From: Cloeon dipterum
Taxonomy: Eukaryota; Arthropoda; Insecta; Ephemeroptera; Baetidae
Length of the DNA: 64,000 nucleotides
Reading direction: 5' to 3'
Assembly (NCBI RefSeq): GCF_949628265.1
Contig: NC_088790.1
Coordinates: forward strand, 2,918,545-2,982,544
Every line of letters starts with the position of its first letter. Within the stretch, counting starts at the first letter, position 1. This document shows positions 12,201 to 23,569 of this stretch, one piece after another. The notes under the pieces were generated by a model. That model was not told the DNA's origin. It saw nothing but the letters and a program-made list of their open reading frames with translations, and did no database searches. The translations under genes were made by a program, and so were the position numbers.

Positions 12201-14408
12201 GCTGTTCTGAGATCGAGACAGTAGCGCCACAGTGACAGCCAGCGGAAGAATTTAATCAATTAGTCAATTGATTTGATTCTTAAAGAGGATTGATACTGTA
12301 AAATCCTGAAAAATTATTGTTGCCAATGCATGAAATCATCCCTTAGGATTCAGTTGAAGCCAAAATTGAATGTAAAACGTTTTTAGAAAAGTGGCTGAAT
12401 AGTTAGCAATTGGTCCTTACTTGAAATCCTATTTTCTTTCGCATAAAAAGAGTTTCTCTAAAAGGTTTCATACGCTGTTGGATAGATCTCGACGAGAGGA
12501 ATCGAAATCTTCCAAGAAAACGTGGTCAAGTGCCAGAAATTTTGGAGTTTATTTGGAAAAAAATGAATTTTTACCGTAGCAAGGACCTTTTTGGATAAAA
12601 ACAAATTGTTTATTGTATCAATTGTTATATCCAATGTTATGTTATCGATCCCATTTGCCCAAAAAGCAACAAATTTTCTAGCCAACACGTCTGTTGATAA
12701 ATCCTCGGTGTTGACAGTTTGTGATCAATCTCGATCTAGACAACTGTTTGGCAATGAGAATGTGACAGGGACGAAACATCTAATTTGCAATATGACCCCA
12801 GAGTGCGTGCAGAAATTATCATAAACACCTACACACACACACGCACGGCCTTTTGCGCCGACGGAATAAAATTACGACGAACTCTCCGGTTGGACTCTGC
12901 AGATGGCGGCATTGTTTTGTTGATGTGCGGAATCCGAGCGATTATGAAGTGTTTTGTCCGGCGCACATGTGTCGATGAATTAATTAATTAGATGCGCGCG
13001 CGAGTTGCCGCAGTTACTCCTGGTCAAGTGGCCTTCCCTCTAGCCAGAAGGTCATGATAAAAAGAAGCAGCGCGCTTCTGGAATTTCAATTAAAAAAATA
13101 ATGTACGCGCCATATCAGCTCGTCGCATTGCTTCTTCATCTCTCACACTCACGCGGTCGGACAGTAATAAATATAAAAAATACAAGTAAACAAACAATAT
13201 ATCTCGTGCGGTTCTGTGCCAGAAAGACTTTTCGCACGAAAGACAGACGGAAAAGATGAGAGCTTTGCAACTTGGCAGCGTATATACCCTGACTTAGATT
13301 TTATCTCTTTTAGAACTGTTGCAGAAATTTCTGAATAAATTTCCAAGCTCAGAGGCAGACAGATTTCAATCGAGTTGGAATTATAATATTTTTACGCTTT
13401 ATTCCGGTCAGCTGGTGTCATCAGTGTTCCACGTCCTGCATAAACTAACCAAAACCAAAGTCACCGCATCGTATACGTTTGGATTTCCATGACCCAATTT
13501 AAAATATATGTCAATTATTAGACTTTTTCAATTCACAGTTCTACGAAGAAATTATGATGGTGCGAGCGTCTGTCTCAAGTGGTGATTAAGATGTCGCTGA
13601 CCCCTGCTGTGTCTCTCAAAGAGCGATTCAAGTTGGGGAAAAAGCGTTGAAGGGCACAGCAAGAGGATTTCGCATTCTCCTGCTGGGATTGATAACTACC
13701 ACATGTTGGAATTAGATCGCGAGAAAATTCTAAGCACGCACTTCTTGCACAAACACAAACAGAGTCTCGCGTTTAATAAATTGCGCCGGCGCTATAAAAT
13801 AAATTATTCATTTCTCAGAAAGGAATAAAGAAGCAAAGTCAGTGACTGCAAAGAACATTATTTCTAAGGCGTGGGCGTAAATTGCTAACGTTATCGCTAT
13901 GCTGATTGGTAAATTAGGCCGGACTTGTTGAAAATAGAGCAAATTGTTCAGTTTTAAGTTAAGGACAATGGCTTTTGCTCAATAAGTCTAATCACGAGTT
14001 GGAAATAAAGGTCTGAGATTATCTGCTGCGGGGCATGATAACTTCTGCGTCAAAAGCAAGAGGAAGATAAGAAAGCTCGTATTTCGCATTAGAGCCATAA
14101 GTAATTAAGAGAGTAATTTGGACACATCCGCAAGTGATAGTGGTTTCAGTGTCAAGAATCAATTGTGACGATGATTTCAATTAAAAAATATACTTTTTAA
14201 GAATATAATTGTTAATATCTAAATTGTTTGACCAATTTCATCTCGAATTAAAAAAATAATTACTAATTTAACTCTCTCGAACAATTTTCGTTTTTTGCAA
14301 ACTCACCATGGCTTGAGGGTCTGAGTTAACGACTGGTGCGGCGGCGACCTGGCAGGTGAGAAGGGCGAGGCAGGCCGCACAGGGCAGGAGCAGCGTGCTG
14401 GTCAGCAT
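3068..14408 (-). CDS. Mmp1: Matrix metalloproteinase, Mmp1 type (11-12 coding exons)
   Basis: This is a zinc endopeptidase of extracellular matrix turnover. Coding exons from 5' to 3' are 14408-14307, 9269-9140, 9080-8973, 7961-7810, 6994-6841, 6781-6633, 6053-5894, 5833-5694, 5611-5470, 5410-5229 and 4645-4385, giving 559 residues. An alternative end joins 4645-4495 to 3243-3068, giving 581 residues. Visible in order are a signal peptide (about 1-24), a prodomain with the cysteine switch PRCGVRD (Cys93), a furin-type site RARRRR ending at 109, the zinc site [11 protein letters not shown] (His225, Glu226, His229, His235) with Met-turn Met243, a linker, and a four-blade hemopexin domain closed by Cys298 and Cys492. 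The sequence follows fly Mmp1 closely through both domains. All splice phases agree. Two introns use GC donors (6632 and 9139). Intron 1 is about 5 kb and full of repeats. Confidence 0.93.
3503..3853. mobile_element. MITE-like foldback element, family A
   Basis: About 150-bp inverted arms: TTTCTGAGCACACAAATCAA... and ...TTGGCGGGAAAAAAAGTTCG...CGAAGTTTCTGAGC on the other strand. The same arms occur at 24826-25672 and 37636-38008. It lies in the Mmp1 alternative intron. No flanking duplication was seen here. Confidence 0.75.
3854..4384 (-). other. Mmp1 secreted-form 3'UTR and alternative intron
   Basis: Sequence downstream of the TAA at 4385. A minus-strand AATAAA lies near 3942-3948. No coding signal. 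Confidence 0.4.
4385..4645 (-). CDS. Mmp1: Mmp1 terminal exon, secreted isoform
   Basis: This exon follows an acceptor ending TTTCAG and begins with Val474. It completes the fourth hemopexin blade (WWFGC, Cys492) and, if read through, ends in a His/Tyr/Pro-rich tail ending NYFNFYDY before the TAA. The tail has no hydrophobic stretch, so this isoform should be released. Inside the exon, ACAG|GTGAAT at 4495/4494 is a good splice donor in phase 1 and leads to the alternative exon at 3243-3068. Confidence 0.85.
   Translation of the reverse strand: MDSADPPFPRAVGPWWFGCNTMNNRGSGMMQHPLMKNNTSPQEGDFVLDTGEYFRPPMPHYHDPPDYHGYHAGYHAPYNYFNFYDY
6180..6540. repeat. Diverged partial copy, family C, in an Mmp1 intron
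   Basis: It shares GCTTGATTTCAATCC, TGGCGCCAGTGG, and a stretch like CTACAGCGAGTGGCTTGACC with the better copies at 7180-7545 and 40515-40890. Confidence 0.5.
7180..7545. mobile_element. MITE-like element, family C, in an Mmp1 intron
   Basis: Ends carry inverted GGCGCCACCGTA / GGCGCCATTAACTGGTG. The core contains AACTCAATCCTGCCACTGTG, GCTGAAAACCAAAATCGGTT and CTACGGCGAATGGCTGGAC, all shared with 40515-40890. Confidence 0.7.
7962..8972 (-). other. Mmp1 intron 3
   Basis: A 1-kb intron with no coding sequence seen. A (CCTG)n run lies at about 8729-8751. Open frames on both strands have no recognisable motifs. Confidence 0.6.
9348..9483. repeat. Long hairpin in Mmp1 intron 1 (family G)
   Basis: GTTGAGAAAAA...ACCAGGGTTCATCCTCGTTG pairs with CAACGAGGATGAAGCCTGGT...TTTTTCTCAAC. 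The arms are about 40 nt and pairing continues into the loop (CAGTTTCGATG with CATGTCGAAATTG). A related hairpin is at 42187-42268. Confidence 0.7.
10263..10530. repeat. Dispersed repeat, family D, copy 1
   Basis: ATTCCTCTCGTCGAGATCTG...AAATAGGATTTCAAGTGAGG...GCTTCAACTGAATCCTTAAG...CATGCATTGGCAACAA. It is repeated inverted at 12275-12550 and directly, with an insertion, at 33460-33850. Confidence 0.7.
10531..12274. other. Middle of Mmp1 intron 1
   Basis: No coding sequence or RNA gene recognised. An A/G-rich run lies at about 11606-11637. Confidence 0.45.
12275..12550. repeat. Dispersed repeat, family D, copy 2 (inverted)
   Basis: Reverse complement of 10263-10530 across about 260 bp: AAGAGGATTGATACTG, CCAATGCATGAAATCATCCC, TTGAAATCCTATTTT and GATCTCGACGAGAGGAATCG. 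Confidence 0.7.
12551..14306. other. 5' part of Mmp1 intron 1
   Basis: AT-rich, with an (AC)n run at about 12828-12843. No exon recognised. Confidence 0.45.
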
Positions 14409-14476
14409 TGTTACCCTTGTGGCATGGAAGGCGGTGCGCGAATTGAGTGAGAGCGTCCTGAGCGTTCACCAGCGAC

Positions 14477-14520
14477 CGAGACACTGCTGCGAGACCACCT
14501 GTTCCGCACTCATATAACTC
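14477..14520 (-). promoter_or_regulatory. Candidate Mmp1 core promoter
   Basis: On the minus strand a TTATATG box at 14511-14517 lies about 28-31 nt before CAGCAGT at 14483-14489, an initiator-like sequence. That would place the start of transcription about 75-80 nt upstream of the Mmp1 ATG. The call rests on spacing and motif only. Confidence 0.35.
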
Positions 14521-14879
14521 GCGGAGGCACCAGAGAGTGTCCCTCAGCATCAGTGGCGGCGCTATTGGTTCGCGCGGTAGGGATAACAAGCTGTGTGTTT
14601 CGGTGCCGCGATGCGATGCGATGCGAAGCGGCGATCGCGTCATCGTTTTCATCACCGCACGCCGACACTCGCACCAGAGCAAAAACAGCCTTGTCAGCCA
14701 GGCAGCTCTTCACTGTGAGCCAAAATCGCCGGCTTTTCGCAAAAGGTCGCTCGCGAGAAAATTGCTTCATTTTCCTTGTATTTGCTTATTGGAAAAAGTT
14801 AAACGTTTTCTTTTGCAAATTTAAATATTGATGACGCATTTTTATATATGCAATTTGTTCCTGGGAATCCAGCAAATCG

Positions 14880-15790
14880 ATCATTTAATCTGAAAATCTC
14901 AATCAAATGGTTACATTTCACAATTTTCCCGCGTTTTATGACATATATATGCTACGCCTTTTTAACTAAATTTTCCGGGAATCTTGCCCCAATTTAAAAA
15001 TTCAAACGATTTTCTCAGTGAAAATGTTAAATATTTAGATTTTCCCGCGCTTTGCTACACGCACCACGCCCTTTTAGTTTAATTTTCTCGGGAAACGCAC
15101 TCCCTTTTCAAATTTCCCGCGAGAGTTCTCAGAAAAGGATGAAAATTTAAGATTTCCTGCGCTTTTATTTTCCTTAGAACCACGCCCCCGTATTTCAAAA
15201 TTCTCGGGAGTATTAGTAATTAATTAGAAAAACAGATTTTCCGCGCTTGGTGACATAATACACATGCCAAGTCAAATTTGTTTGCAATATCCGGGAGCCA
15301 CGCCCTCCTTTTCAAATTTCTGCGGTTAGATAATCAAATTTAACAATTATCTCGCGGTTTTCGGCACGTGCCACGCCTTTTTTTAATTTTCTGGGGAATC
15401 ACACACCCTTTTCGGATTTCCCGGGAGAGTTCTCAGAAAAGAAGTAAAATTTAAGATATCCCGCGCTTTTCTTCACGTACCACGCCTTGTTTTTATTTGC
15501 CACGCCCCCGTATCAAAATTCCTGGCAGAGTATTCATTGTAATTAACCAGGATATTATCATGATTTTCCTTGACGCTTGACGACACGTGCCAAGTCAAAT
15601 TTTTAGTAATATCCGGGGGACCACGCCCTCTTTTTAAAATTTCTGAGAGATCTCCTTTAAATAATCAAATTTAACGGTTTCCCTCGCTTTTCGGCACGTG
15701 CCACGCCTTCTTTTTCCAATTTTATATAAAACCACGCCCCTATTTTAAAATTCCCGCTATAGTTACGCCCTCTTCCAGTGGTCGTTGTTC
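14880..15790. repeat. Tandem array rich in CCACGCC
   Basis: Diverged units alternate (T)n-AAATTTCCCGCG-like and ACCACGCCCY boxes. CCACGCC occurs about nine times. A higher-order unit near 300 bp is visible: GAGAGTTCTCAGAAAAG...GGCACGTGCCACGCC at about 15124-15375 and again at 15425-15705. CACGTG lies in several units. A related single piece is in the Dcr-1 intron at about 62370-62450. Confidence 0.7.
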
Positions 15791-16589
15791 ACAGAGAATT
15801 CAGTGTACTGTTTTTTGTTGGTTTATTTTAGTTATTAAAATCGCTTTTAATGAAATACAAACAAGCGGCTATTATTACGCTTGCGACACTTATTGACAAA
15901 ATAAATAAAACGTGGAATGTTAAGAAAACTTATTTTATTTCTTAACTTTTACTTAAAAGAATGAATTATTTATTTAAAAATTTTAATCTTGAACAATTTG
16001 TCGAGTTTAATCATTAGCCAACTTGGAATTCATTTGGCATTCTGATTGATTTTCATCGATAAATTTATTTAGCATAATTGAGCGGAGAGTGCATTTGTAA
16101 TTGCGGCGAGCGAGGTGAGCAGTCTCACGCATATGGCACTCATATTCAGATGGCTTATACTATACGCTACACAAACACACACACACACACACACACATTG
16201 CTTTGAAATACGCGGCAGTGACATTGAATTTTTTATTGGCCAATAATCGCGAATGTCGACACAATAGGCTGCTGCTGCTTCTCACCGAGTACTTGCACTA
16301 ATAAATAATATATTCGTCGAGTATACGCGCAATTATGAATTCATATTTGTAGGAAAAGCCGCGCGCGTTATCCAGTTCAATGACACATTCAGATGCAGCA
16401 ACCAAATCGGATTTCGATAATTACACTTTGTCTGCCTTCTACGGCAACTGTCAGCATCAAAATTCAAATAATTATTTTCTCAAGTGACACTCCTTGATCG
16501 TAAAAATGAAAATTAATTTCAGTTGCATAATTTAATTGAAAGACAATTATTTAAAATAAATAATCTCGGAAAATGTTCTATTCGCAAAA
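15791..16589. other. Noncoding DNA with a CA microsatellite
   Basis: An (AC)n run lies at about 16173-16197. No coding signal. Confidence 0.45.
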
Positions 16590-16860
16590 ATTTAGGGCAT
16601 TTCAGGGCATTACCTGAGCACCCTGATCGCTTCCAGAGGGTCAAATTGACCATATTCTGAAAGCTCTTGACTTGAATGTTCTAATGGTGTGCAGATCTTG
16701 CCAATCGAATCAATACAGAGCCCGTCAGGCCTCGTTAAAGTGGCTACAAATGCGAATTTATCGAAATTAATCGCTCTAATTTAGCGATTTATAACCTGCG
16801 ATTTATAACCTGTTCTGATGGTATTTTCTGAACAAAGAGTTCTGAGGGTTATTTTCTCAA
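16590..16860. repeat. Dispersed repeat, family F
   Basis: GAGCACCCTGATCGCTTCCA, GGTCAAATTGACC, CTGAAAGCTCT and TACAGAGCCCG are shared with 41580-41865 and, inverted, with 53490-53680 and 58000-58265. Confidence 0.6.
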
Positions 16861-19249
16861 AATTAACCTTTTTTCAATATTTGACCATTTTTTTCTAGAA
16901 AAATATATTGGTTTCATCCTCCTGAAAATTTCTAGGCATGATACACACTCAGAGCTACATTTTGTCCCATTTAAAATAGCATAAAAAAGTTATACATAGA
17001 GCTATTAAAAAAATTAAATATAAATTCGAAAATTACACAAATTAAATTAAGGTTTGAAATTAGAAGTTGGTGGCTAGCTCAATGGGCATCTTTTTCCGGA
17101 AAAGAGCAATACAATTGTCCAGCAAACATCTCTTTATAGCATCCTAACAACATGCCAAAAAATCAGGATTTTCATCGTTTATCAAACATTTTATATAATC
17201 ATAAAATCAACAGAATATTAATGATTAAATGGTGTGCTCACAGCGTTTCGCTTGTCAGTATAACAACGAAATGTTGCCTATCAGTGTTCATATTACATTA
17301 TAAATTTATATTAGTTAGAAAAAACGTGCAAAGCATTTGACACAGTCCCACCTTTGGTTACAACACCTTCGTTAGATTGCAAGCGGTAAGACTCAATATA
17401 AATTAATTTAGAAACAAAAATAACATTTTTATTTTTTGTATAACTTTAGCAAAAATAAACAACAATAACAATTTTATTTTGATAAATTTATAACTTTAAA
17501 TTTAAAAAAAATTTATTATTATATTAAATAAATTTAAAACAGTTAAATAATTATTTTTAATCTAATAATGTTTTTTTAAATAAGTTATAAACATTTTACC
17601 TTTAAACTACTATACATAAAAACTTAAGTAAAGCAATTTCACGGGTCACCCCACCTGTCAGCTTGATTTCACGCATTCACAGAGTAAAAAAAAGCTCGCG
17701 TTCCACTTATACTTTTTCATTTGTATTCAGCCCCGCAGCTAAAGCTAAAAAAACAAGTGCTGCGTACGCGTTAGGGGATTTTTTATGTTGGCGGCACGCT
17801 TCTGACACCCGAGAGTCTCCCCTTTGGATCTCACCCCTCCCAATCAAACGCTCGCGGCGCAAAGTTTATTCATAAAAAACGGACGGCTCAATTAAAGAAC
17901 CATTTTGATGTGGCACAAAATGCCCGCGTCTAAAAAACTTGAATGAGCGAGCGAACAAACACCCTTATTAGCTGCTCTTTTTTATTATGCGCACCCCTCG
18001 AGCTTGTTAATACACAATTTTTTTATAACGGGGACTGAGAGTGAGTGTGTATATAAATAAATGGTCGAATTACCACGCCCGTGGCTGAACGCAAGAAATA
18101 AATTTCGAGGAAGGAAAAAAATGCGCGAGCGTGGGGATTAACGTTATTATTTGTCTCAGCGGAGTCGTTTTTCAGCCGCCGCGCGATGAGTCACACACGT
18201 GTTTTCTTTTTTCCTGCTGCGTGTGTGCATTCATTCATTAATTATGTCGGAGGAAAATACGCGTTCTTCTCATTAAGTGTGAACTCGGAATAATAATTAG
18301 AAGCCTAATTGCGCGCCGCACGCCTGCTTTTTGCGTGAAATATGTTTCTGCTCATTTAAGCTTTATTTTTACATCCTGCGCGCGAGGCAACACACTTCCT
18401 ACTTTTCAGAAAATTTATTCTCAGCCAGCTTCCCAGCTCCGTGTCGTGATTCGTTTCATTGGAAATGCGAATGCGCGTTTAATTAACCTTGTTGATTTCC
18501 ATGTACAAGCGTTTCGCAAAGCATGGAAACAATGGCGATAAACATCAGCAAACGGGCGAAACTAACTGATTACTCGCCGTATTTGCATTACAATGGGATT
18601 CTTATAGCGCAATTGATCTGTTAACCGCAAATTGCTGATTAATATTTGTTTGTTTGTGTTAAAAGGCATTTGAAATTTCATAAATTCCATGATGATACAG
18701 TCGGAAAAAAACATTTAATATTTTTATTATGGCAAACAGGGTACACAATATTGACGTAAAATGAATTTATTGGTTTACATTTACCGGAAATTAAATAAAA
18801 CACCAGCAATATTTTTGACAATTGTGGTTTGTTTTTAATGCGTGTAATTAAAGTAGAAAACTAATGGTGGTATTTACCTCCTGTTAGCACAAAATAAACA
18901 ATACAATTTCGATTTTGGTCATAAGTAGAATTTATTCGATTTGAAGACACATTTTTAAAATAAAAATCAGCCGCTTCTGTAAAATATGTTGATATTTGCC
19001 ATCTCAAAAAAGAACTAGTCAATCCATATAAAATTTTCCTTTTCCATGACGAAGAGGATTATCAAAATTTTCAAAACAATCACTTTCCGTTAAATTTAAA
19101 AATTTCACCATTGAATTCATCCCTTATAATTAATAAAATTGCTAATAAAATAATGATTTCAGACTGTATGGAGATGTAGTTGATCAAGACGTCAGCTTGC
19201 TAAATTTTTAATGTTGTTAAATTGATGCCATTGAATTCGATTTTTGTCA
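16861..19249. other. Intergenic DNA, very AT-rich at 17390-17620
   Basis: No coding exon recognised. A GC-richer stretch at 17640-18540 has small open frames without recognisable motifs. Confidence 0.4.
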
Positions 19250-19636
19250 GAATTTTGCCGCATCGCCAAATCTCGGCTTCTTATCTTCAGCATTACGAAA
19301 ATGCTGCACACCATTCGACTCGTCTTGATCTCCCAAAGATAGCCGATGCTATGGGTTTTGGGGATGATCTGATCGCCAACCAACCCCAATTTACCTTTCC
19401 TCTACCTCCGTAATAAAAATTGCTCATTAAAAATGAGATGAACTTTCTGGTTCTGATATTTATATTTATTTTTAACCTCAATAACGGTAAACGGCGGTAG
19501 GTTGGGGTAGATGTTGACAGATTTTAACCAATCGAAAAGGGTTGCGATCAGTGAGTTGAGCTTTTCATATTAAATTTCAAATGGGGTGGAAGGGGATAAA
19601 GGTTAATCCCCCTAAAAGCCCTTTGGCAATCTATAA
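19250..19636. repeat. Truncated family B copy
   Basis: The left arm (CCAAATCTCGGCTTC...CACCATTCGACTCGTCTTGA) and the internal GGGGTGGAAGGGGATAAAGG are present. The right arm is cut off by the next repeat at 19637. Confidence 0.6.
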
Positions 19637-19890
19637 GCGCCGACTCGCTACTTGCTGCTTTGCACCTTTCCAGCATGCGTGATTTGGCTTCACGGGACGA
19701 ATGTCTAGCGTTTCAATGCAGTCCTCGGTGCGGAGGCAAGTGGCCCTTGAGTGGGCTGGGTCCCTGTGCGGCCTGGTGCGCCCATGTTATCCGTTCGCGG
19801 TGTTATAGGCACTCGGAATTCAGCATTCGTGCCAGTGCAGTGCGCGCCCTTCCCGGTCCGAGAGGACAGGGATTAAAAGAGCAAAAAAAT
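19637..19890 (+). repeat. GC-rich 255-bp repeat, copy 1 of an inverted pair
   Basis: Runs from GCGCCGACTCGCTACTTGCT to CGAGAGGACAGGGATTAAAAG. The same sequence, nearly unchanged, is inverted at 23312-23569. It is far richer in GC than its surroundings. The open frame across it is shared by the two copies but matches nothing I recognise. Confidence 0.8.
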
Positions 19891-20559
19891 TGCACTAAAC
19901 CCGATTTGTGTTCGATCGGGTTGCACCTGTTACGACATTCCACGAACAAAATTCTTTATCTAAATTTATTCTTTAATCTTTATCATTTCTACCTGCTCAT
20001 CCCCCAAATTTTAATACAAACACTTGAAAAGCGCATAGAAGAGCGAAATAAGATCTTGGGATGCATAAAGGAACACGTGTCGTATTCACGCGTTTCTTGT
20101 GGTTGTGAGTTTAGCAGTGCAGTCTCTGTATAATGTGACAGGTTTTGTCAACAATGATATATTGCTCCTCCACTTTTAAACCCTTATTTAACTGGGGCAC
20201 TCTCTGATAAATACATGCGTCCTCTTTTTTTGTAAAGCAAAAGCTCTCTTTTTGTAAAAAAAGAGGTAAAGTGCGTCAATGTATTACGAATTCCGGCAAA
20301 TGCCGAACAGATAGATGGATTATTTTCTGTTGCATTGCCTAAAAAATATGTTTTGTTATTTTTGTTGTTCCCCTGAATCTGCTGGTGAGCCGGGATGAAT
20401 AATGGAGCATATAGTTATGCTCTGTTGATCCACGCATTAAATTTACTTTTGAGCCTTTTCGTTGTGGCCATTTCAATTTTGTCAAGGTTTCTATAGAAAT
20501 TTAAAGTTGTAAATTTAAATTGACCTGAAAGTGACAGTGTATTATACGCACACGCCTAT
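19891..20559. other. Noncoding DNA between the GC-rich repeat and a LINE fragment
   Basis: A short imperfect inverted repeat of CTCTTTTTTTGTAAA type lies at about 20221-20272. No coding sequence recognised. Confidence 0.4.
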
Positions 20560-20740
20560 TCCATCATTTCATACGGCATTGTGATTTGGGGAGCGAGCAG
20601 GGCACCTTTGGATGCTGTCTTTGTGGCACAGAAGCGTTTCATCAGGGCGCTGGCATATGGGCGAGCGCTATATATTGGCCCAGCTTAACTCCTTTGCCAT
20701 CTTATTGAGCGATACCTGTTCTCTCCATATATTTGTTTAA
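20560..20740 (+). pseudogene. Non-LTR retrotransposon reverse-transcriptase fragment
   Basis: The frame from 20560 reads SIISYGIVIWGASRAP then VFVAQKRFIRAL, the conserved YGI.xWG...QKR.IR block downstream of the polymerase motifs in LINE reverse transcriptases. A stop follows at 20686, and later sequence is frameshifted. It is a dead fragment. Confidence 0.7.
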
Positions 20741-21169
20741 TTCTTGCTGGAAAAAATACCCCAGCTTCTTCCAAAGAACGAGGGATTTTCACGCGCACTG
20801 CACTCGCAAGAAGCAGGATTATTAGTATGTTCCAACGCAAACACAAAATGATGTCCAGACACAACCCGCTTACATATGTGCTGCGGATGTTTATAATATG
20901 CTCTGCCAGTGTTTCTGCGTCTTGACCCCAGCTCAGAGAGTTTGTAGCTGCTTTGCATTCATTTGTGTACGCTCATCGTTTCTGTAGTGTTGATGAGTAC
21001 TTTTTGATTTTGTAAAGGAGGCGGGACAGACTGTCATATTATTATTGTGCATTATTATTTTGTGTGTGTGTGTATATATATTTGCAATTTGGGTGGCGCG
21101 TTTTGATGTTGCTCCGCTATGTCAATTTGTGTACATGCCAAAAGTTCAAAGAAATAGTATTATTATTAT

Positions 21170-21277
21170 TAATTCATGCGAAATGACAATACGATGCTGT
21201 CAACAATTTTGCTGAAAAGAAATATTCGATCAGTAGAATTAAAGGCCTTACGCATATCGAGGAATAATGCGTACAGA
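21170..21277 (-). pseudogene. Non-LTR reverse-transcriptase fragment, catalytic motif A region
   Basis: Minus-strand frame: YALFLDMRKAFNSTDRIFLF then SKI, matching the FLDLxKAFDxVDHxxLLxKL block. It ends at a stop about 35 codons in. Orientation is opposite to the fragment at 20560. Confidence 0.65.
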
Positions 21278-23311
21278 GGCTTTTTCTATATTAAATATAA
21301 ATAAACACTCAGTTGAATTTCGATAGTCAAGAAGTTAGAAGCATCAACAGTCGGTTAGGAATAGAGGATGTGATAATATATTGATGCCACGATATTTATT
21401 TACGTCATCTGGGATGCAATGTCTTTGTTTTTAAACACAATATTTTAAATACATGATTACCAAAAGGCAGGAAATTGGCCAAGGGATAAACAAAGATTGA
21501 AAAATTGGGTCATCTTCTTTTAAAACATAGTAATTATCAAAACATTTTTTTATAGCCATAGTAAGTTATCCCCTACTCAAAACCTTCTGCTTCGGCAATA
21601 TTTTGGTTCAAAAATAACATTGATATACGTAAATAAAAAATGAAAATGCCACGTAATTAATAAATGATTTTAAAAAATATTTTGCAACAAATAAAACTGT
21701 TGGCGGCTAGGAATTGAGGTCAGAGCGACCGAAATTTATTCATCGCGTGTCGTTTGAAGGACCCTCAATCGGACAATAATGAATTTCGCTATCGTTTGAG
21801 ATAAGAGACTCTTCAGGAACGCGGACGACGAAATCCGAGCCATAAAAGAGGCATCAAATCAAAACCCCTAAGTATCCGGGGAGGAAGCATGAAATTGTGG
21901 CCGTCGGCCGTTTTTTATGCCGTTTATTATCGAATCTCACAGACGCATGCATATGCCGAGCGTGCTTAGCGAGCGTGCGGACAAAAAATACAAATGGGAC
22001 GACCAGCGTGGAAGAGAATAAAAGTCCGATCCGACACATAAAAACGGCATCTGCTTTTTTCCAGTAGCTCAACACACAAGCACCTTTCGATAAATAAGCA
22101 AATGTCCCCACACGCTCGCACACAATCGTATGAAAAATGACCGACACAATAAAACGCGTGCGGAGGAGCCGAGCCGCTGGCACAGGGGGCAGTTTTATAT
22201 GTATTTTCACCATTCTCATCCTGCAGGACATGTGCGCGCGCGCCACCAAACTGCGTTGATAAAAAATCTGTGTCATTTCCCTAGTTTTTATAACATCTTT
22301 TTAAAGGGAAGCTGCGAATTTGGCATTGTCCGGTGGGGCGGCCGTCTCCCTGTTTTTTTCTTTCTTTCTCCAACGTCCCTCCGATCGCGCGCGCGGCCAT
22401 TCATTATATTCAAATGTAGATTTTTTTCTATGCAGGTAAACGGCAGACATCCACCCGGCGGATAAATATTTGACTTCTGGTTTGTGCGTGTGCCAAAATC
22501 GTGTCATTGTAATATCATTATTGATATGCGCGCCTGTCACTTTGTCCGCTGAGTTGCTAGATATTATCTTTTCTGCGGTCTTTCCTTTTTGGGGAGCAGA
22601 TTGAGTTGAAAGATGCAGAAAATAAAAAGTGAAGTTTACACAACGCACGAAAGCCGATTTGGTTTCTGCTCCAGCGACTTGAATGACTGAAATATACTTG
22701 ATTTATCGCTCCCTTCGGCGAAACTCGTTGAGGAAAAAACCGGCGTCGCCAACACAATGGACAATTTGGGGCAATTTTGCAGGCAAAATGATCGTACAGT
22801 ATTTTTCCTTAATGAGCCAGCAATTCTGCGGTGACACTGCTCCTAATGGAAATCCAAATCAAATTTCCTTCTGTATTGTCTGCTAATAGTATGAGCACAC
22901 GGGAAATGAAACAATGTGCGTGTGGTCAAGGTTGCGATCGAATCGGTCCTTTCTTTTGTAATTTTAATTAATTCACTGCTCTGCTATGTGTCATCAGGTG
23001 CATCACCAACGATTGCAATAATATTTGAAAGAAGTAGAGCTGTGAGAACCATTTATGCTTGAAATACTGTCCAAAATTTATAGGAAAAAGATTAAAATAA
23101 TCCCGGATTAAAAAATTAGCATTGTTCCTTACTGTAAAATACGATTTAATTCACAATTTAGGGAATGTTTCCACAAAATTCGGAGACCGTTAAATAGAAC
23201 GCGACGAGAGGGATCGAAATCAAGCCCAAAATCATTGTTGATAAATTAGGCAAAATCTGAAAATTTAATTTCATCATTGCAAAATTTAGAGATAAATAAC
23301 TGTTGCTTACA
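21278..23311. other. Intergenic DNA
   Basis: Open frames of 60-140 aa on both strands, with none recognised. A weak family D trace lies at 23180-23235 (GACGAGAGGGATCGAAATC). Confidence 0.35.
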
Positions 23312-23569
23312 TTTTTTTGCTTTTTTTTATCCCTGTCCTCTCGGACCGGGAAGGGCGCGCACTGCACTGGCACGAATGCTGAAACCTGGGTCCCAATAAC
23401 ACCGCGAACGGATAACATGGGCGCACCAGGCCGCACAGGGACCCAGCCCTGCACTGAAGGGCCACTTGCCTCCGCACCGAGGACTGCATTGAAACGCTAG
23501 ACATTCGTCCCGTGAAGCCAAATCACGCATGCTGGAAAGGTGCAAAGCAGCAAGTAGCGAGTCGGCGCC
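23312..23569 (-). repeat. GC-rich 255-bp repeat, copy 2 of an inverted pair
   Basis: Inverted copy of 19637-19890, from CTTTTTTTTATCCCTGTCCT to AAGTAGCGAGTCGGCGC. It is 3.4 kb away with only a few differences. Confidence 0.8.

Noticed and set aside
19660-20133. 157-aa open frame
   Set aside because: Its first half is the GC-rich repeat shared with 23312-23569 and the rest is unrelated flanking DNA.
21854-22276. 140-aa minus-strand open frame
   Set aside because: No recognisable motif, irregular composition, and overlapped by other open frames, so probably chance.
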